NCBI GenBank assembly: GCA_011048855.1
Contig: DSCZ01000511.1
Span: 1 to 9,685 of the forward strand
Direction: 5' to 3'
DNA: 9,685 bases
Source of the DNA: Desulfobacteraceae bacterium
GTDB lineage: Bacteria; Desulfobacterota; DSM-4660; Desulfatiglandales; Desulfatiglandaceae
The position numbers and the translations under genes are program-made. Positions 1 to 7,008 of the stretch are shown here, in pieces (position 1 is the stretch's first letter; each line of letters starts with the position of its first letter). The notes beneath the pieces were generated by a model. That model searched no databases. It was not told where the DNA came from and saw only the letters and a program-made list of their open reading frames with translations.

Positions 1-1
1 G

Positions 2-544
2 TCTGGTTCAGGGTGGAAGGAGTATCTATCACGGGGCAGCGTATGCGGGATCGACCTGCCTCCTGGAATGAAGGAATCGGAGAAGCTGCCGGAGCCGATA
101 TTCACACCTTCGACCAAGGCCGAGGCTGGTCTTCATGATGAAAATATCTCGTTCGATAAGGCAGCCGATATCGTCGGAAGAAGCACCGCTGAAACGATCA
201 GGGATTTGAGCATCGAAATCTATTTGCATGGAAGGGATTTTGCCGCTGAAAAAGGGATCATCGTAGCTGACACCAAGTTTGAATTCGGTTTCGTAGAAGG
301 CAAGCTGATATTGATTGACGAGGTTCTTACCCCGGATTCATCCAGGTTCTGGCCTGTGGATTCCTATTCACCCGGAGGATCGCAGAAAAGTTTCGACAAA
401 CAGGCCCTTCGCGATTATCTGACAGGAATCGGCTGGAACAAACAGCCCCCCCCACCTCGCCTGCCTGGAAATGTGATAAATGAGACTCGGGAAAAATATC
501 TCGAAGCCCTGGTTCGCCTAACAGGGCAAGGGCTTGGGTCCTGA
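2..544 (+). CDS. purC: SAICAR synthase (phosphoribosylaminoimidazole-succinocarboxamide synthase), C-terminal part
   Basis: This enzyme joins aspartate to CAIR using ATP in de novo purine synthesis, in the cytoplasm. The gene is cut by the window edge: the frame is open from base 2, so the Met codon at 68 is internal rather than the start. About 180 C-terminal residues are visible. They include SGSGWKEY, the hallmark run [18 protein letters not shown], then GLHDENISF and the ADTKFEFG and [13 protein letters not shown] segments that bind substrate and metal in this family. The [19 protein letters not shown] style matches the longer (~300 residue, yeast Ade1-like) form rather than the short E. 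coli form. A run of eight C (446-453) encodes part of a Pro stretch, KQPPPPRLP. The TGA stop is followed by a terminator hairpin, so purC probably ends its transcription unit here. Identity is very secure; only the N-terminus is unseen. Confidence 0.96.
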   Translation, partial: SGSGWKEYLSRGSVCGIDLPPGMKESEKLPEPIFTPSTKAEAGLHDENISFDKAADIVGRSTAETIRDLSIEIYLHGRDFAAEKGIIVADTKFEFGFVEGKLILIDEVLTPDSSRFWPVDSYSPGGSQKSFDKQALRDYLTGIGWNKQPPPPRLPGNVINETREKYLEALVRLTGQGLGS

Positions 545-563
545 AAGGAATTCCTGCTTCTCA

Positions 564-610
564 GCCCCGCGGCCTTTGTGAACCGAAAACAGGCTGCGGG
601 GCGAAGTTTT
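564..610 (+). terminator. Intrinsic terminator after purC
   Basis: A 12-bp stem pairs GCCCCGCGGCCT (564-575) with AGGCTGCGGGGC (591-602), with one G-U wobble. The loop is 15 nt and the stem is followed closely by GAAGTTTT (603-610). The T-run is short and offset, so termination may be partial. It lies 20 bases after the purC stop codon, the expected place. Confidence 0.65.
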
Positions 611-645
611 CCTCGTAAAACCCCCAAAACACGGTATCGGCCGCC

Positions 646-673
646 TTGACAACATTGGTTCCATGCTTAACAT
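646..673 (+). promoter_or_regulatory. Candidate promoter for grpE-dnaK
   Basis: TTGACA (646-651) is a perfect sigma-70 -35 box. It is followed after 16 bases by TAACAT (668-673), a 4/6 match to the -10 box. An alternative pair is TTAACA (667-672) with TACATT (691-696), spacing 18. The preceding C also gives CTTGACA, close to a heat-shock sigma -35, but no CCCCAT-type -10 sits at the right distance. There is no CIRCE repeat (TTAGCACTC-N9-GAGTGCTAA). An A/T palindrome AAATTTAAATTT (705-716) lies just before the grpE ribosome binding site. The promoter call rests on consensus match and position only. Confidence 0.4.
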
Positions 674-735
674 TTGACCTGAATAGCTAATACATTAAAG
701 ACGGAAATTTAAATTTTTTAAAGGAGCGGGGTATA

Positions 736-1356
736 GTGCAGAAATCCAGTGCCGATATTGATCTTGCTGCGGGTGTGCAACCTGCGGCTGAATCTGACGA
801 TAAGGTTTCCGGGGCGATGGAAGGTGAATCGCCGGAAAAGGACACGGCGCAAGAGCAGGAGCCCCGGCTGGAGGAAATGACACGGGAGCAGTTGATGGAA
901 AAACTCGAAGCGTCCAGGGAAGAAGCGGGGCGCAACTATGAAACTTGTCTTCGGGTGGCTGCGGAACTGGACAATATCAAGAAACGCCATCTGCGCGACC
1001 GTGAAGAAACGAGAAAGTTTTCGAACGAGGTCTTAATCAAGAACTTGCTTACCGTGATCGATAGCCTGGAACAGGCCCTTGTGCACTCCGATGGCGAGAG
1101 TGATAACATTGCGTGCGTCACGGAGGGCGTACAATTGACGCTGAAAGGATTGATGGACGTCCTGGCGAAGGAAGGTCTGGTCCAAGTTAAGGCTTTAGGG
1201 GAACAATTCGACCCTAATTTTCACGAGGCGGTGTCAGAGATCGAAGATCCGTCGGCTGCACCGGGCACAATCGTTCACGAACTGCAGCGTGGCTATTTGT
1301 TGAACGGCCGCTTGATCCGCCCTGCAAAGGTTGTGGTCAGCAGGAAACCGTCTTAA
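736..1356 (+). CDS. grpE: GrpE, nucleotide exchange factor for DnaK
   Basis: GrpE is a homodimeric cochaperone that opens the DnaK nucleotide-binding domain to release ADP. The 206-residue product has an acidic, low-complexity N-terminus (about 1-45). A long coiled-coil helix follows (about 45-115) with the family run RVAAELDNIKKR (73-84). The C-terminal beta domain contains FDPNFHEAVSEIED (158-171) and the signature GYLLNGRLIRPAKVVV (186-201). The start is GTG at 736, chosen because AAGGAG (721-726) lies 9 bases upstream and no in-frame ATG precedes the conserved region. dnaK follows 83 bases downstream on the same strand, a classic pairing. hrcA, which often precedes grpE, is absent here; purC is upstream instead. 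Length is normal for the family. Identity is secure. Confidence 0.97.
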   Translation: MQKSSADIDLAAGVQPAAESDDKVSGAMEGESPEKDTAQEQEPRLEEMTREQLMEKLEASREEAGRNYETCLRVAAELDNIKKRHLRDREETRKFSNEVLIKNLLTVIDSLEQALVHSDGESDNIACVTEGVQLTLKGLMDVLAKEGLVQVKALGEQFDPNFHEAVSEIEDPSAAPGTIVHELQRGYLLNGRLIRPAKVVVSRKPS

Positions 1357-1357
1357 A

Positions 1358-1420
1358 CACAACGGGACCTTAAGGGTCTCCGACAATAAAAGTTGTGCGG
1401 GTTGCGCATATGCAGCCCGC
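1358..1420 (+). promoter_or_regulatory. Structured grpE-dnaK intergenic leader (two hairpins)
   Basis: Two hairpins can form in the 83-base gap. The first has stem GGGACC (1364-1369) with GGTCTC (1375-1380), one G-U wobble and a 5-nt loop; CACAAC (1358-1363) and GTTGTG (1392-1397) can pair around it. The second is GCGGGTTGC (1397-1405) with GCAGCCCGC (1412-1420), 9 bp with one wobble and a 6-nt loop. It ends 5 bases before the dnaK Shine-Dalgarno. No T-run follows, so these are not terminators. A role in mRNA processing, stability or translation control of dnaK is inference; the pairing itself is read directly. Confidence 0.5.
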
Positions 1421-1425
1421 TGTTC

Positions 1426-1432
1426 AAGGAGG
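1426..1432 (+). promoter_or_regulatory. Strong dnaK ribosome binding site
   Basis: AAGGAGG, a near-perfect Shine-Dalgarno, sits 7 bases before the ATG at 1440. It decides the dnaK start over the in-frame GTG at 1395, which would add 15 residues not seen in DnaK proteins. Confidence 0.9.
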
Positions 1433-1439
1433 CGATAAT

Positions 1440-3350
1440 ATGGGGAAAATAATTGGAATAGACCTGGGGACTACCAATTCGTGTGTCGCTGTTATGGAAG
1501 GTGGAGACCCGGTGGTGATCGCCAATTCTGAAGGAAGCAGAACAACTCCGTCGATCGTTGCTTTCACCGACAGCGGAGAACGGCTGGTGGGGCAGACAGC
1601 GAAGCGGCAGGCCGTCACCAACCCTGAAAACACCGTTTTCGGCGTAAAGAGGTTGATTGGAAGAAAGTTTTCATCCGGTGAGGTGCAGAAAGACAAAGAG
1701 ATCATGCCTTACAAGATCGGGGAGGCCTCCAACGGGGATGCATCTGTTGTCATCCGGGGCAAAGAATACAGCCCTGCGGAGATTTCTTCGATGATTCTTC
1801 AAAAAATGAAGCAGACGGCCGAGGATTATCTGGGCGAAAAAATCACTGAAGCTGTGATAACGGTGCCGGCTTACTTCAACGACAGTCAGAGGCAGGCGAC
1901 TAAGGATGCAGGTCGAATTGCCGGACTGAAAGTCGAAAGAATCATCAACGAACCCACGGCGGCGTCTCTGGCTTACGGACTGGACCGCAAAGGTGACAAG
2001 AAGATTGCTGTCTTCGATCTGGGTGGAGGCACGTTCGACATTTCCATCCTGGAGATCGGCGAAGGAGTGTTCGAAGTCAAGGCCAGCCACGGCGACACTC
2101 ACCTGGGCGGTGAAGACTTCGACAACAGAATCATGAATTATCTCGCAGATGAATTTAAAAAGGACCAGGCTATAGATCTGCGAAATGATAAAATGGCTCT
2201 CCAGCGTTTGAAAGAGGCTGCCGAGAAGGCCAAAATAGAGCTGTCAGGCTCGATGGAAACCGATATAAATCTGCCTTTCATCACGGCAGATGCAAGTGGC
2301 CCGAAGCATATGAACATCAAGTTGACACGAGCTAAGATGGAATCCCTGGTGGACGACCTCATAGAACGCGTCGAGGTTCCCTCCCGGATGGCCCTGAAGG
2401 ATTCGGGTTTGAGTAAGTCGGACATCGATGAGGTTATTCTTGTAGGCGGAATGACCCGGATGCCGAAAGTGCAGGCCAAGGTGAAGGACATTTTCGGCCG
2501 TGAACCGAGCAAAGGCGTGAATCCGGATGAAGTGGTTGCGGTCGGCGCTGCGATTCAGGGTGGTGTTCTAAAAGGGGATGTGAAGGATGTATTGCTTCTC
2601 GATGTGACGCCGCTTTCGCTTGGAATCGAGACCCTCGGCGGTGTGTTTACGAAATTGATAGAGAAAAATACGACGATTCCCACCAAAAAAAGCCAGGTTT
2701 TTTCAACTGCAGCGGATAATCAGCCGGCCGTTGAAATTCATGTGCTCCAGGGCGAGAGGGAGATGGCCGCCAACAACAAGACTCTCGGCAGGTTCCAGCT
2801 CGTTGGGATCCCTGCCGCGCCAAGGGGTATGCCGCAGATCGAGGTCACCTTCGATATCGATGCAAACGGCATCGTGAATGTTTCCGCAAAGGATATGGGA
2901 ACCGGTAAGGAGCAGTCCATTAAGATAACCGCATCCAGCGGACTGAGCGAGGAGGAGATTCAATCCCTGGTGAAGGATGCAGAAATGCATGCCGAGGAGG
3001 ACAAGCGGAAGAGGGAATTGATCGATGCCCGCAATACGGCGGATTCGATGATTTATACTACCGAGAAATCGATCAAGGAAGCCGGGGATAAACTTGACGC
3101 ACCAACAAAGGAAAATATCGAGCAGGCGATCGAGAAATTGCGCAAGGCGATGGAAGGCGATGATGCCGGTGAGATAAAACGGTTGACAGACGAACTCACC
3201 CAGGCTTCTCATAAACTTGCCGAGGCGATGTATGCAAGTGCAAGTCAGCAGCAGCAGGCCGGTGCATCCGCGGAGGAGGCCACATCCGGAGCCCAAGGAT
3301 CTTCGGATGACGATGTGGTTGATGCCGACTTTGAGGAAGTTAAGAAATAA
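1440..3350 (+). CDS. dnaK: DnaK (Hsp70) molecular chaperone
   Basis: DnaK is the ATP-driven cytoplasmic chaperone that binds exposed hydrophobic segments with DnaJ and GrpE. The 636-residue length is the family norm. The N-terminal ATPase domain shows [19 protein letters not shown] (4-22), catalytic Lys70 in [11 protein letters not shown]171 in [11 protein letters not shown], phosphate-2 loop FDLGGGTFD (192-200) with Thr198, and adenosine motif [10 protein letters not shown] (333-342). The interdomain linker DVLLLDVTP is at 383-391. The substrate-binding beta domain and helical lid follow. The tail ends [14 protein letters not shown], the EEVK-type end common in bacterial DnaK. It forms a unit with grpE upstream. 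dnaJ does not follow; the next gene is a lipoprotein whose ATG overlaps the dnaK TAA by one base. No key residue is missing. Heat-shock regulation is expected for the family, but no CIRCE is visible. Confidence 0.99.
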   Translation: MGKIIGIDLGTTNSCVAVMEGGDPVVIANSEGSRTTPSIVAFTDSGERLVGQTAKRQAVTNPENTVFGVKRLIGRKFSSGEVQKDKEIMPYKIGEASNGDASVVIRGKEYSPAEISSMILQKMKQTAEDYLGEKITEAVITVPAYFNDSQRQATKDAGRIAGLKVERIINEPTAASLAYGLDRKGDKKIAVFDLGGGTFDISILEIGEGVFEVKASHGDTHLGGEDFDNRIMNYLADEFKKDQAIDLRNDKMALQRLKEAAEKAKIELSGSMETDINLPFITADASGPKHMNIKLTRAKMESLVDDLIERVEVPSRMALKDSGLSKSDIDEVILVGGMTRMPKVQAKVKDIFGREPSKGVNPDEVVAVGAAIQGGVLKGDVKDVLLLDVTPLSLGIETLGGVFTKLIEKNTTIPTKKSQVFSTAADNQPAVEIHVLQGEREMAANNKTLGRFQLVGIPAAPRGMPQIEVTFDIDANGIVNVSAKDMGTGKEQSIKITASSGLSEEEIQSLVKDAEMHAEEDKRKRELIDARNTADSMIYTTEKSIKEAGDKLDAPTKENIEQAIEKLRKAMEGDDAGEIKRLTDELTQASHKLAEAMYASASQQQQAGASAEEATSGAQGSSDDDVVDADFEEVKK

Positions 3351-5299
3351 TGAAGATTCGTTTTTCCATAAAGGCCTTTCCGTGGTTAATTCTATGGGGA
3401 GGCCTTTTTTTTACCGGTTGCGGGGGGCTGCCGCCCGGTGAAGCTCCCTCTGCGGCGAGCGTGGAGGCCGAAGCCCATTACCGGGCCGGGATCGAATATT
3501 TGGAGAAAGAGCTCTATGACAGGGCTCTTGAAACTTTTTCGCGTTCCTTGGAAACGGATCCGGAAGGGAGAAACGCACCGGCGGCGATGCATCGCATCGC
3601 CCAGATCAATCATTTAAAGGGTGAAGATATAGCTTCGCTTGATCGACTGGAGAAACTGGAAGAAAAATTCCCGGACTACGATGGATCCGACGAAGCGCGC
3701 CTGTTGAAAGTGGATGTGCTGACCTCGCTTGAAGAATGGGCCCGGGCACTGGCCGAAGGGGTTTCATGGGCTGAAACCAATAGGGAGCACATTCTTTATC
3801 CGAAAATGTGCGCTCTGCTCGGCGAACTGAGCCTTCGAACGGATCATCGAACCGATGCCGCTCGGTGGTGGCTCGAAAGCTATAAAAAAGGGTATGAAGA
3901 TGCGGCGATGCGCATGCGCACAAAAAATCAGCTGGATGATATTATAGAAACCCTCGATGTTGACGGCCTCGCTCTGATTGAGGGTTTTGCGGCCGACACA
4001 GAGTTCGAGCAAAAGATTTATCACCGATTGGCAGAAGGTTACCTCTCGAAAGGAAACATTGAAAAAGCGGAAGAGGCTGCAGTAGCCCTGATTCAAAGCA
4101 GCACCGATGATGAGTGGATCGAGCGTGCGGAAAAGATTTTTGAAGCTGTCCGAAGGGAATTGTCTGTAAAAAGCAACGTGATCGGCTGTCTATTGCCCCA
4201 GAGCGGTCCTTTTGCTCTTTACGGGCGGGAACTGCTCAGGGGTGTCCATCTGGGGCTTGCGATAGAGCTTGAGCAGTCCGGCTCACGTATTGAAGTGGCG
4301 ATCGAGGATTCCGCCGGTGATGCTGAAAAGGCCGAAGCCGGTTTCATAAAGCTGGCGGAGGAAGAAAAGGCGGTAGGGGTGATAGGTCCACTTTCCAGCA
4401 GTGTAGCCGACAAAATCGGCGAAAGTGCCCAGAGCCTGGGTGTCCCGCTTATAGCTGTAACCCAGAAGGAAGGGATAACCGTGATCGGCGATCAGGTTTT
4501 CCGAAACTTCATATCTCCATCGCGGGAAGTCAAGCGATTGCTCGATGTTACTATGGAAGCACTTGATATCAGAAGGTTTGCAGCTCTTTACCCGGAAAGT
4601 TCCTATGGCCGTACGATGATCGAACTTTTCCGGGAAGCTGTGCTTGACAGGGGGGGGGAGGTAACCGCAGCGGTCGGTTACGAGCCTGGAACCACTGATT
4701 TCAGCGGGCCCATAAAAGAGCTTACCGGCCTCGATTCTCCTCGCCGGGCTGGGGCGGAAAGGGCACGACTGGCGCAATGGCCGGCGGAACGTGTAGAGAT
4801 GGAGGCATATCCAGAAGGGCCTCAGCCTTCTGTGGATTTCGATGCGGTTTTTATGCCGGACTCCTACGAGGCTGTTGCGATGCTGGCGCCTCAGATCCTC
4901 TATTACGACATCACGGGGCTATGGCTGTTGGGAACGAGCGCCTGGCAGTCACCGCTTCTTCTGGAACAGGCGTCGGAATATATCCAGGGTGCTGTGTTTC
5001 CGACCGGGTTTTTCCATGAATCGAAACGGCCGGGGGTTGAGCTTTTCGTAGAAAAGTATCGTTCCTGGTTTGGATCCGACCCCGGGATTCTGGCCGCGAC
5101 CGGTTATGACACGATAAGATTTTTATGCCGGCTCCTGAAGGAGCAGGAAATAAGAACCAGAATAGATCTCAGGCTTGGGATGCAATACTGCAAGCCGTTT
5201 CCTGGAGTTACCGGGGAAGTTTCTTTTGATGAAACCGGAGAAGTCGAAAAGGATCCATTTCTTCTAACCGTCCACGGATCTGAATTCATCGAGTTTTAA
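3350..5299 (+). CDS. Lipoprotein with TPR-like region and type I periplasmic-binding fold (penicillin-binding protein activator / LpoA-like)
   Basis: The 649-residue product begins with a lipoprotein signal peptide: basic start MKIR, hydrophobic stretch to residue 21, and lipobox FTGC with Cys24 as the lipidated residue. Residues ~41-270 are helical repeats of TPR type (for example HYRAGIEYLEKELYDRALETF, 43-63, in outline). Residues ~275-649 form a type I periplasmic-binding fold: NVIGCLLPQSGPFALYG (276-292), AVGVIGPLSSS (341-351), ALYPESSYG (412-420), VDFDAVFMPDS (495-505) and GLWLLGTSAW (523-532). TPR plus this fold is the architecture of E. coli LpoA, which activates PBP1A from the outer membrane; proteins like this in related bacteria are named penicillin-binding protein activator. 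An amino-acid-binding ABC transporter subunit is the alternative, but no permease is nearby. The ATG is the only available start; GAGGA (3333-3337) lies 12 bases upstream, a long spacing that suggests coupling to dnaK translation. A nine-G run (4650-4658) lies inside. The 3' end overlaps convergent tatC by 4 bases. Confidence 0.82.
   Translation: MKIRFSIKAFPWLILWGGLFFTGCGGLPPGEAPSAASVEAEAHYRAGIEYLEKELYDRALETFSRSLETDPEGRNAPAAMHRIAQINHLKGEDIASLDRLEKLEEKFPDYDGSDEARLLKVDVLTSLEEWARALAEGVSWAETNREHILYPKMCALLGELSLRTDHRTDAARWWLESYKKGYEDAAMRMRTKNQLDDIIETLDVDGLALIEGFAADTEFEQKIYHRLAEGYLSKGNIEKAEEAAVALIQSSTDDEWIERAEKIFEAVRRELSVKSNVIGCLLPQSGPFALYGRELLRGVHLGLAIELEQSGSRIEVAIEDSAGDAEKAEAGFIKLAEEEKAVGVIGPLSSSVADKIGESAQSLGVPLIAVTQKEGITVIGDQVFRNFISPSREVKRLLDVTMEALDIRRFAALYPESSYGRTMIELFREAVLDRGGEVTAAVGYEPGTTDFSGPIKELTGLDSPRRAGAERARLAQWPAERVEMEAYPEGPQPSVDFDAVFMPDSYEAVAMLAPQILYYDITGLWLLGTSAWQSPLLLEQASEYIQGAVFPTGFFHESKRPGVELFVEKYRSWFGSDPGILAATGYDTIRFLCRLLKEQEIRTRIDLRLGMQYCKPFPGVTGEVSFDETGEVEKDPFLLTVHGSEFIEF
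3370..3412 (+). terminator. Intrinsic-terminator-like hairpin inside the lipoprotein signal-peptide codons
   Basis: AAAGGCCTTTCCGTGG (3370-3385) pairs with CTATGGGGAGGCCTTT (3392-3407): 16 bp with four G-U wobbles and a 6-nt loop TTAATT. The T-run covers 3405-3412, eight T. It starts 20 bases after the dnaK stop codon, exactly where a dnaK terminator would be expected, yet it encodes residues ~7-21 of the downstream lipoprotein. Shape and position are read directly; activity is inferred. Confidence 0.75.
4650..4658 (+). repeat. G9 homopolymer within the lipoprotein gene
   Basis: Nine consecutive G encode part of DRGGEV (residues 433-438). The reading frame is intact through it and the protein continues normally for ~210 residues. 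Such tracts are prone to slippage and to sequencing-length error. Whether it varies in nature cannot be judged from one sequence. Confidence 0.6.
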
Positions 5300-6033
5300 T
5301 CTTTTTCATCCGGCTTGGCCTTTCTGGCGAAACGCGAAACCAGTATTCCAACCTCGTAGAGAGTGAGCAGCGGGACCGCCATCATGCACTGGGTTATCAC
5401 ATCGGGCGGAGTCAGGATGGCACTTGCTACGAAGGTCAGGAGCAGGGCGTATTTACGGTTTTTCTTCAAGAAGGCTGTCGTAACCAACCCCAGCTTTGTG
5501 AGGAAAAAAATCACGACCGGCAGCTCGAATACAAGACCGAAGGCCAGCAGCAGTTTAATCGAGAACGAAAAGTATTGTTTGACCGACGGAAGAGCTTTTA
5601 CGAAGTCGCTTGAAAATCCCAGGAAAAATTTGAAGCCAAAGGGGAAAACAATAAAATAGGCGAAGAGGGAACCCCCGACGAACAGAAAGGTGGATATCGT
5701 AACGAAAGGGATCACGAGTTTTTTTTCATTCCTGTAGAGACCTGGCGCTACAAACATCCACATTTGGTAGAAAACGACCGGGGACGCCAGCAGGAGTCCA
5801 CTCACAAAAGAAACTTTGAGGTATGTAAAGAACATTTCCGGAAGGCTCGTGAAAATCAAATGGTCGCCTTCGGGCATCACATTCGTAAGCGGGGATGCGA
5901 GGATCAAGAAGAGACTTTCAGCGAAGATGTAGCATATCCCGAATCCTATGCCCACGGCAATGGCAGAGGCCACGAGCCTGCTTCTGAGTTCTTCCAGGTG
6001 CCCGAGAAACGGCAATTTCTTTTCTTCATCCAT
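5296..6033 (-). CDS. tatC: TatC, twin-arginine translocase receptor subunit
   Basis: TatC is the inner-membrane core of the Tat system, which exports folded proteins, and it recognises the twin-arginine signal peptide. The 245-residue product has six predicted membrane spans (about 21-37, 68-95, 108-137, 157-178, 195-209, 213-231). Conserved features are [13 protein letters not shown] (8-20) with the E15/R17 signal-binding pair, P48, [11 protein letters not shown] with E103, FELP with E170, and TPPDVITQ with D211; all match positions in E. coli TatC. The ATG at 6033 was chosen because the conserved N-terminus starts there and GGAGA lies 9 bases upstream; the frame stays open to 6198 but overlaps tatA out of frame and gives an Arg-rich, implausible leader. 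It overlaps the tatA stop by 8 bases, suggesting translational coupling. The C-terminal tail after the last span is short and charged. Confidence 0.97.
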   Translation of the reverse strand: MDEEKKLPFLGHLEELRSRLVASAIAVGIGFGICYIFAESLFLILASPLTNVMPEGDHLIFTSLPEMFFTYLKVSFVSGLLLASPVVFYQMWMFVAPGLYRNEKKLVIPFVTISTFLFVGGSLFAYFIVFPFGFKFFLGFSSDFVKALPSVKQYFSFSIKLLLAFGLVFELPVVIFFLTKLGLVTTAFLKKNRKYALLLTFVASAILTPPDVITQCMMAVPLLTLYEVGILVSRFARKAKPDEKD

Positions 6034-6400
6034 CGGCGGGTTTCTCCGCGGCTTCCTGGTCCGGATTCGATCCGGGAGCGGGCTCCTGCGACGTCGTTTC
6101 ACCTTCCGGGTCCGCAGGCGTAACCTGGGGTGGCTCCACGGGCGGCGCGGGGTTTTTCTCATTCGTTTCAACACCGGAGCTGTAGTAGTCGGTTCCACTG
6201 ACAGCGTCGGTCAGTTCTTCTTTCATCTCTTTGACGTCGTTGTCTATGTTTATGCTTTCCTTGATATCCTGCGCGGCTCGTTTGAATTCAGCCATTCCTT
6301 TGCCAAGGGCCCTGGCCATATCCGGAAGCTTCTTAGGCCCGATGACGATCAGAGCCACAGCCAGTATAATCAAGAGTTCGGGCATGCCTATGCCAAACAT
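6026..6400 (-). CDS. TatA/TatB-family twin-arginine translocase subunit
   Basis: This is a small inner-membrane protein that works with TatC to receive or conduct folded substrates. The 124-residue product has an N-terminal membrane helix [20 protein letters not shown] (1-20), hinge GPKKLP (21-26), an amphipathic helix (about 24-48, [19 protein letters not shown]), and a long Pro/Glu-rich disordered tail (about 75-124). Glu8 in the membrane helix and the GP hinge are TatB-like traits; TatA usually has a polar uncharged residue and FG. It is the only TatA/B gene in the window, so it may serve both roles or have a partner elsewhere. ATG at 6400 is fixed by AGGAGG 5 bases upstream. It lies 73 bases after the acetyltransferase gene; a 6-bp hairpin (6425-6444) with no T-run occupies that gap. 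tatB is an equally possible name. Confidence 0.92.
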   Translation of the reverse strand: MFGIGMPELLIILAVALIVIGPKKLPDMARALGKGMAEFKRAAQDIKESINIDNDVKEMKEELTDAVSGTDYYSSGVETNEKNPAPPVEPPQVTPADPEGETTSQEPAPGSNPDQEAAEKPADG

Positions 6401-6405
6401 GATTT

Positions 6406-6411
6406 CCTCCT
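6406..6411 (-). promoter_or_regulatory. tatA/B ribosome binding site
   Basis: On the minus strand AGGAGG sits 5 bases before the ATG at 6400. It rules out the 38-codon upstream extension of the same frame, which runs back over the acetyltransferase gene. Confidence 0.85.
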
Positions 6412-6473
6412 GCGGGTTGCAGCGTCCACCTTGAAAAGGGTGGATCACCGATGCAAACACCAAGAATTTGTGC

Positions 6474-6944
6474 TCAGCCGTTCCCCAGGGTAATCGCCAC
6501 CGCGTGTTCGTCACAATCAGGAAATTTGGGGCAGTTCAGGCAGTCGGCCCATACCTTGTGTGGGAGGCTGGATTTTTCGACGTCATCAAACCCCATTTTA
6601 TGGAAAAATTCCGGTACGTATGTGAGCGCGAACACCCGTCCGATACCGAGATGTTCCGCCTCGTGAAGGCAGGCTTCCACAAGCCGGCGCCCAGCGCTCC
6701 TTTTTTGCCGGGACTCCTCAACCGCAAGAGATTTGATTTCTGCGAGATTTTCCCAGCAGATTCGAAGGCCGCAGACACCGTGAACTTCTCCCTCCGGCCC
6801 TTTATCCTCGGCGACGAAATAGTCGCGCAGATGCGTGTAGAGTTCATTGAGCGATCTGGGAAGCAGGAGATTCTTTTCGCCGAAATAGGCCAGTATTTTG
6901 TGGACATGCTTGATGTCTTCTATGACCGCTTTCCTGATTATCAT
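6474..6944 (-). CDS. GNAT-family N-acetyltransferase, probable short N-acetylglutamate synthase-like protein
   Basis: The 156-residue product is a single GNAT domain: beta1 [11 protein letters not shown], a central strand EIKSLAVE (69-76), the acetyl-CoA loop region [15 protein letters not shown] (79-93), and the C-terminal motif-B region [21 protein letters not shown] (104-124, in outline). The tail [18 protein letters not shown] (129-146) has three Cys (135, 138, 144) and resembles short stand-alone N-acetylglutamate synthases, which make the first arginine-synthesis intermediate from glutamate and acetyl-CoA. In the Q/RxxGxG acetyl-CoA loop the first Gly appears to be Ser (Q80-K-R-S-A-G85). 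The start has AGGGGA 8 bases upstream. It lies between a SPOR-domain gene and tatA/B in the argS operon. The GNAT fold is sure; the substrate is not proven, so no symbol is given. Confidence 0.85.
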   Translation of the reverse strand: MIIRKAVIEDIKHVHKILAYFGEKNLLLPRSLNELYTHLRDYFVAEDKGPEGEVHGVCGLRICWENLAEIKSLAVEESRQKRSAGRRLVEACLHEAEHLGIGRVFALTYVPEFFHKMGFDDVEKSSLPHKVWADCLNCPKFPDCDEHAVAITLGNG

Positions 6945-7008
6945 GAATATGTTCCCCTAAGCCGTACGCCTTTCCATCAAAACCTGCAACATTTCCGCAC
7001 CTCGCGGA

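Noticed and set aside
1395..1439. GTG start adding 15 residues to DnaK
   Set aside because: It would begin before the strong AAGGAGG and inside the hairpin region. DnaK proteins start directly at the [13 protein letters not shown] block.
2703..3296. Minus-strand open frame of 197 codons inside dnaK
   Set aside because: It is fully antisense to the conserved dnaK substrate-binding domain, matches no family I recognise, and has no supporting context.
6034..6198. In-frame upstream extension of tatC giving a very Arg-rich 55-residue leader
   Set aside because: It lies out of frame over the Pro/Glu tail of tatA/B. The Arg-rich composition is what that tail's codons give in another frame, while the conserved TatC N-terminus and a ribosome binding site fix the start at 6033.
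6425..6444. Hairpin between the acetyltransferase and tatA/B genes as a terminator
   Set aside because: On the transcribed minus strand the stem is only 6 bp and no T-run follows, so read-through into tatA/B is more likely.
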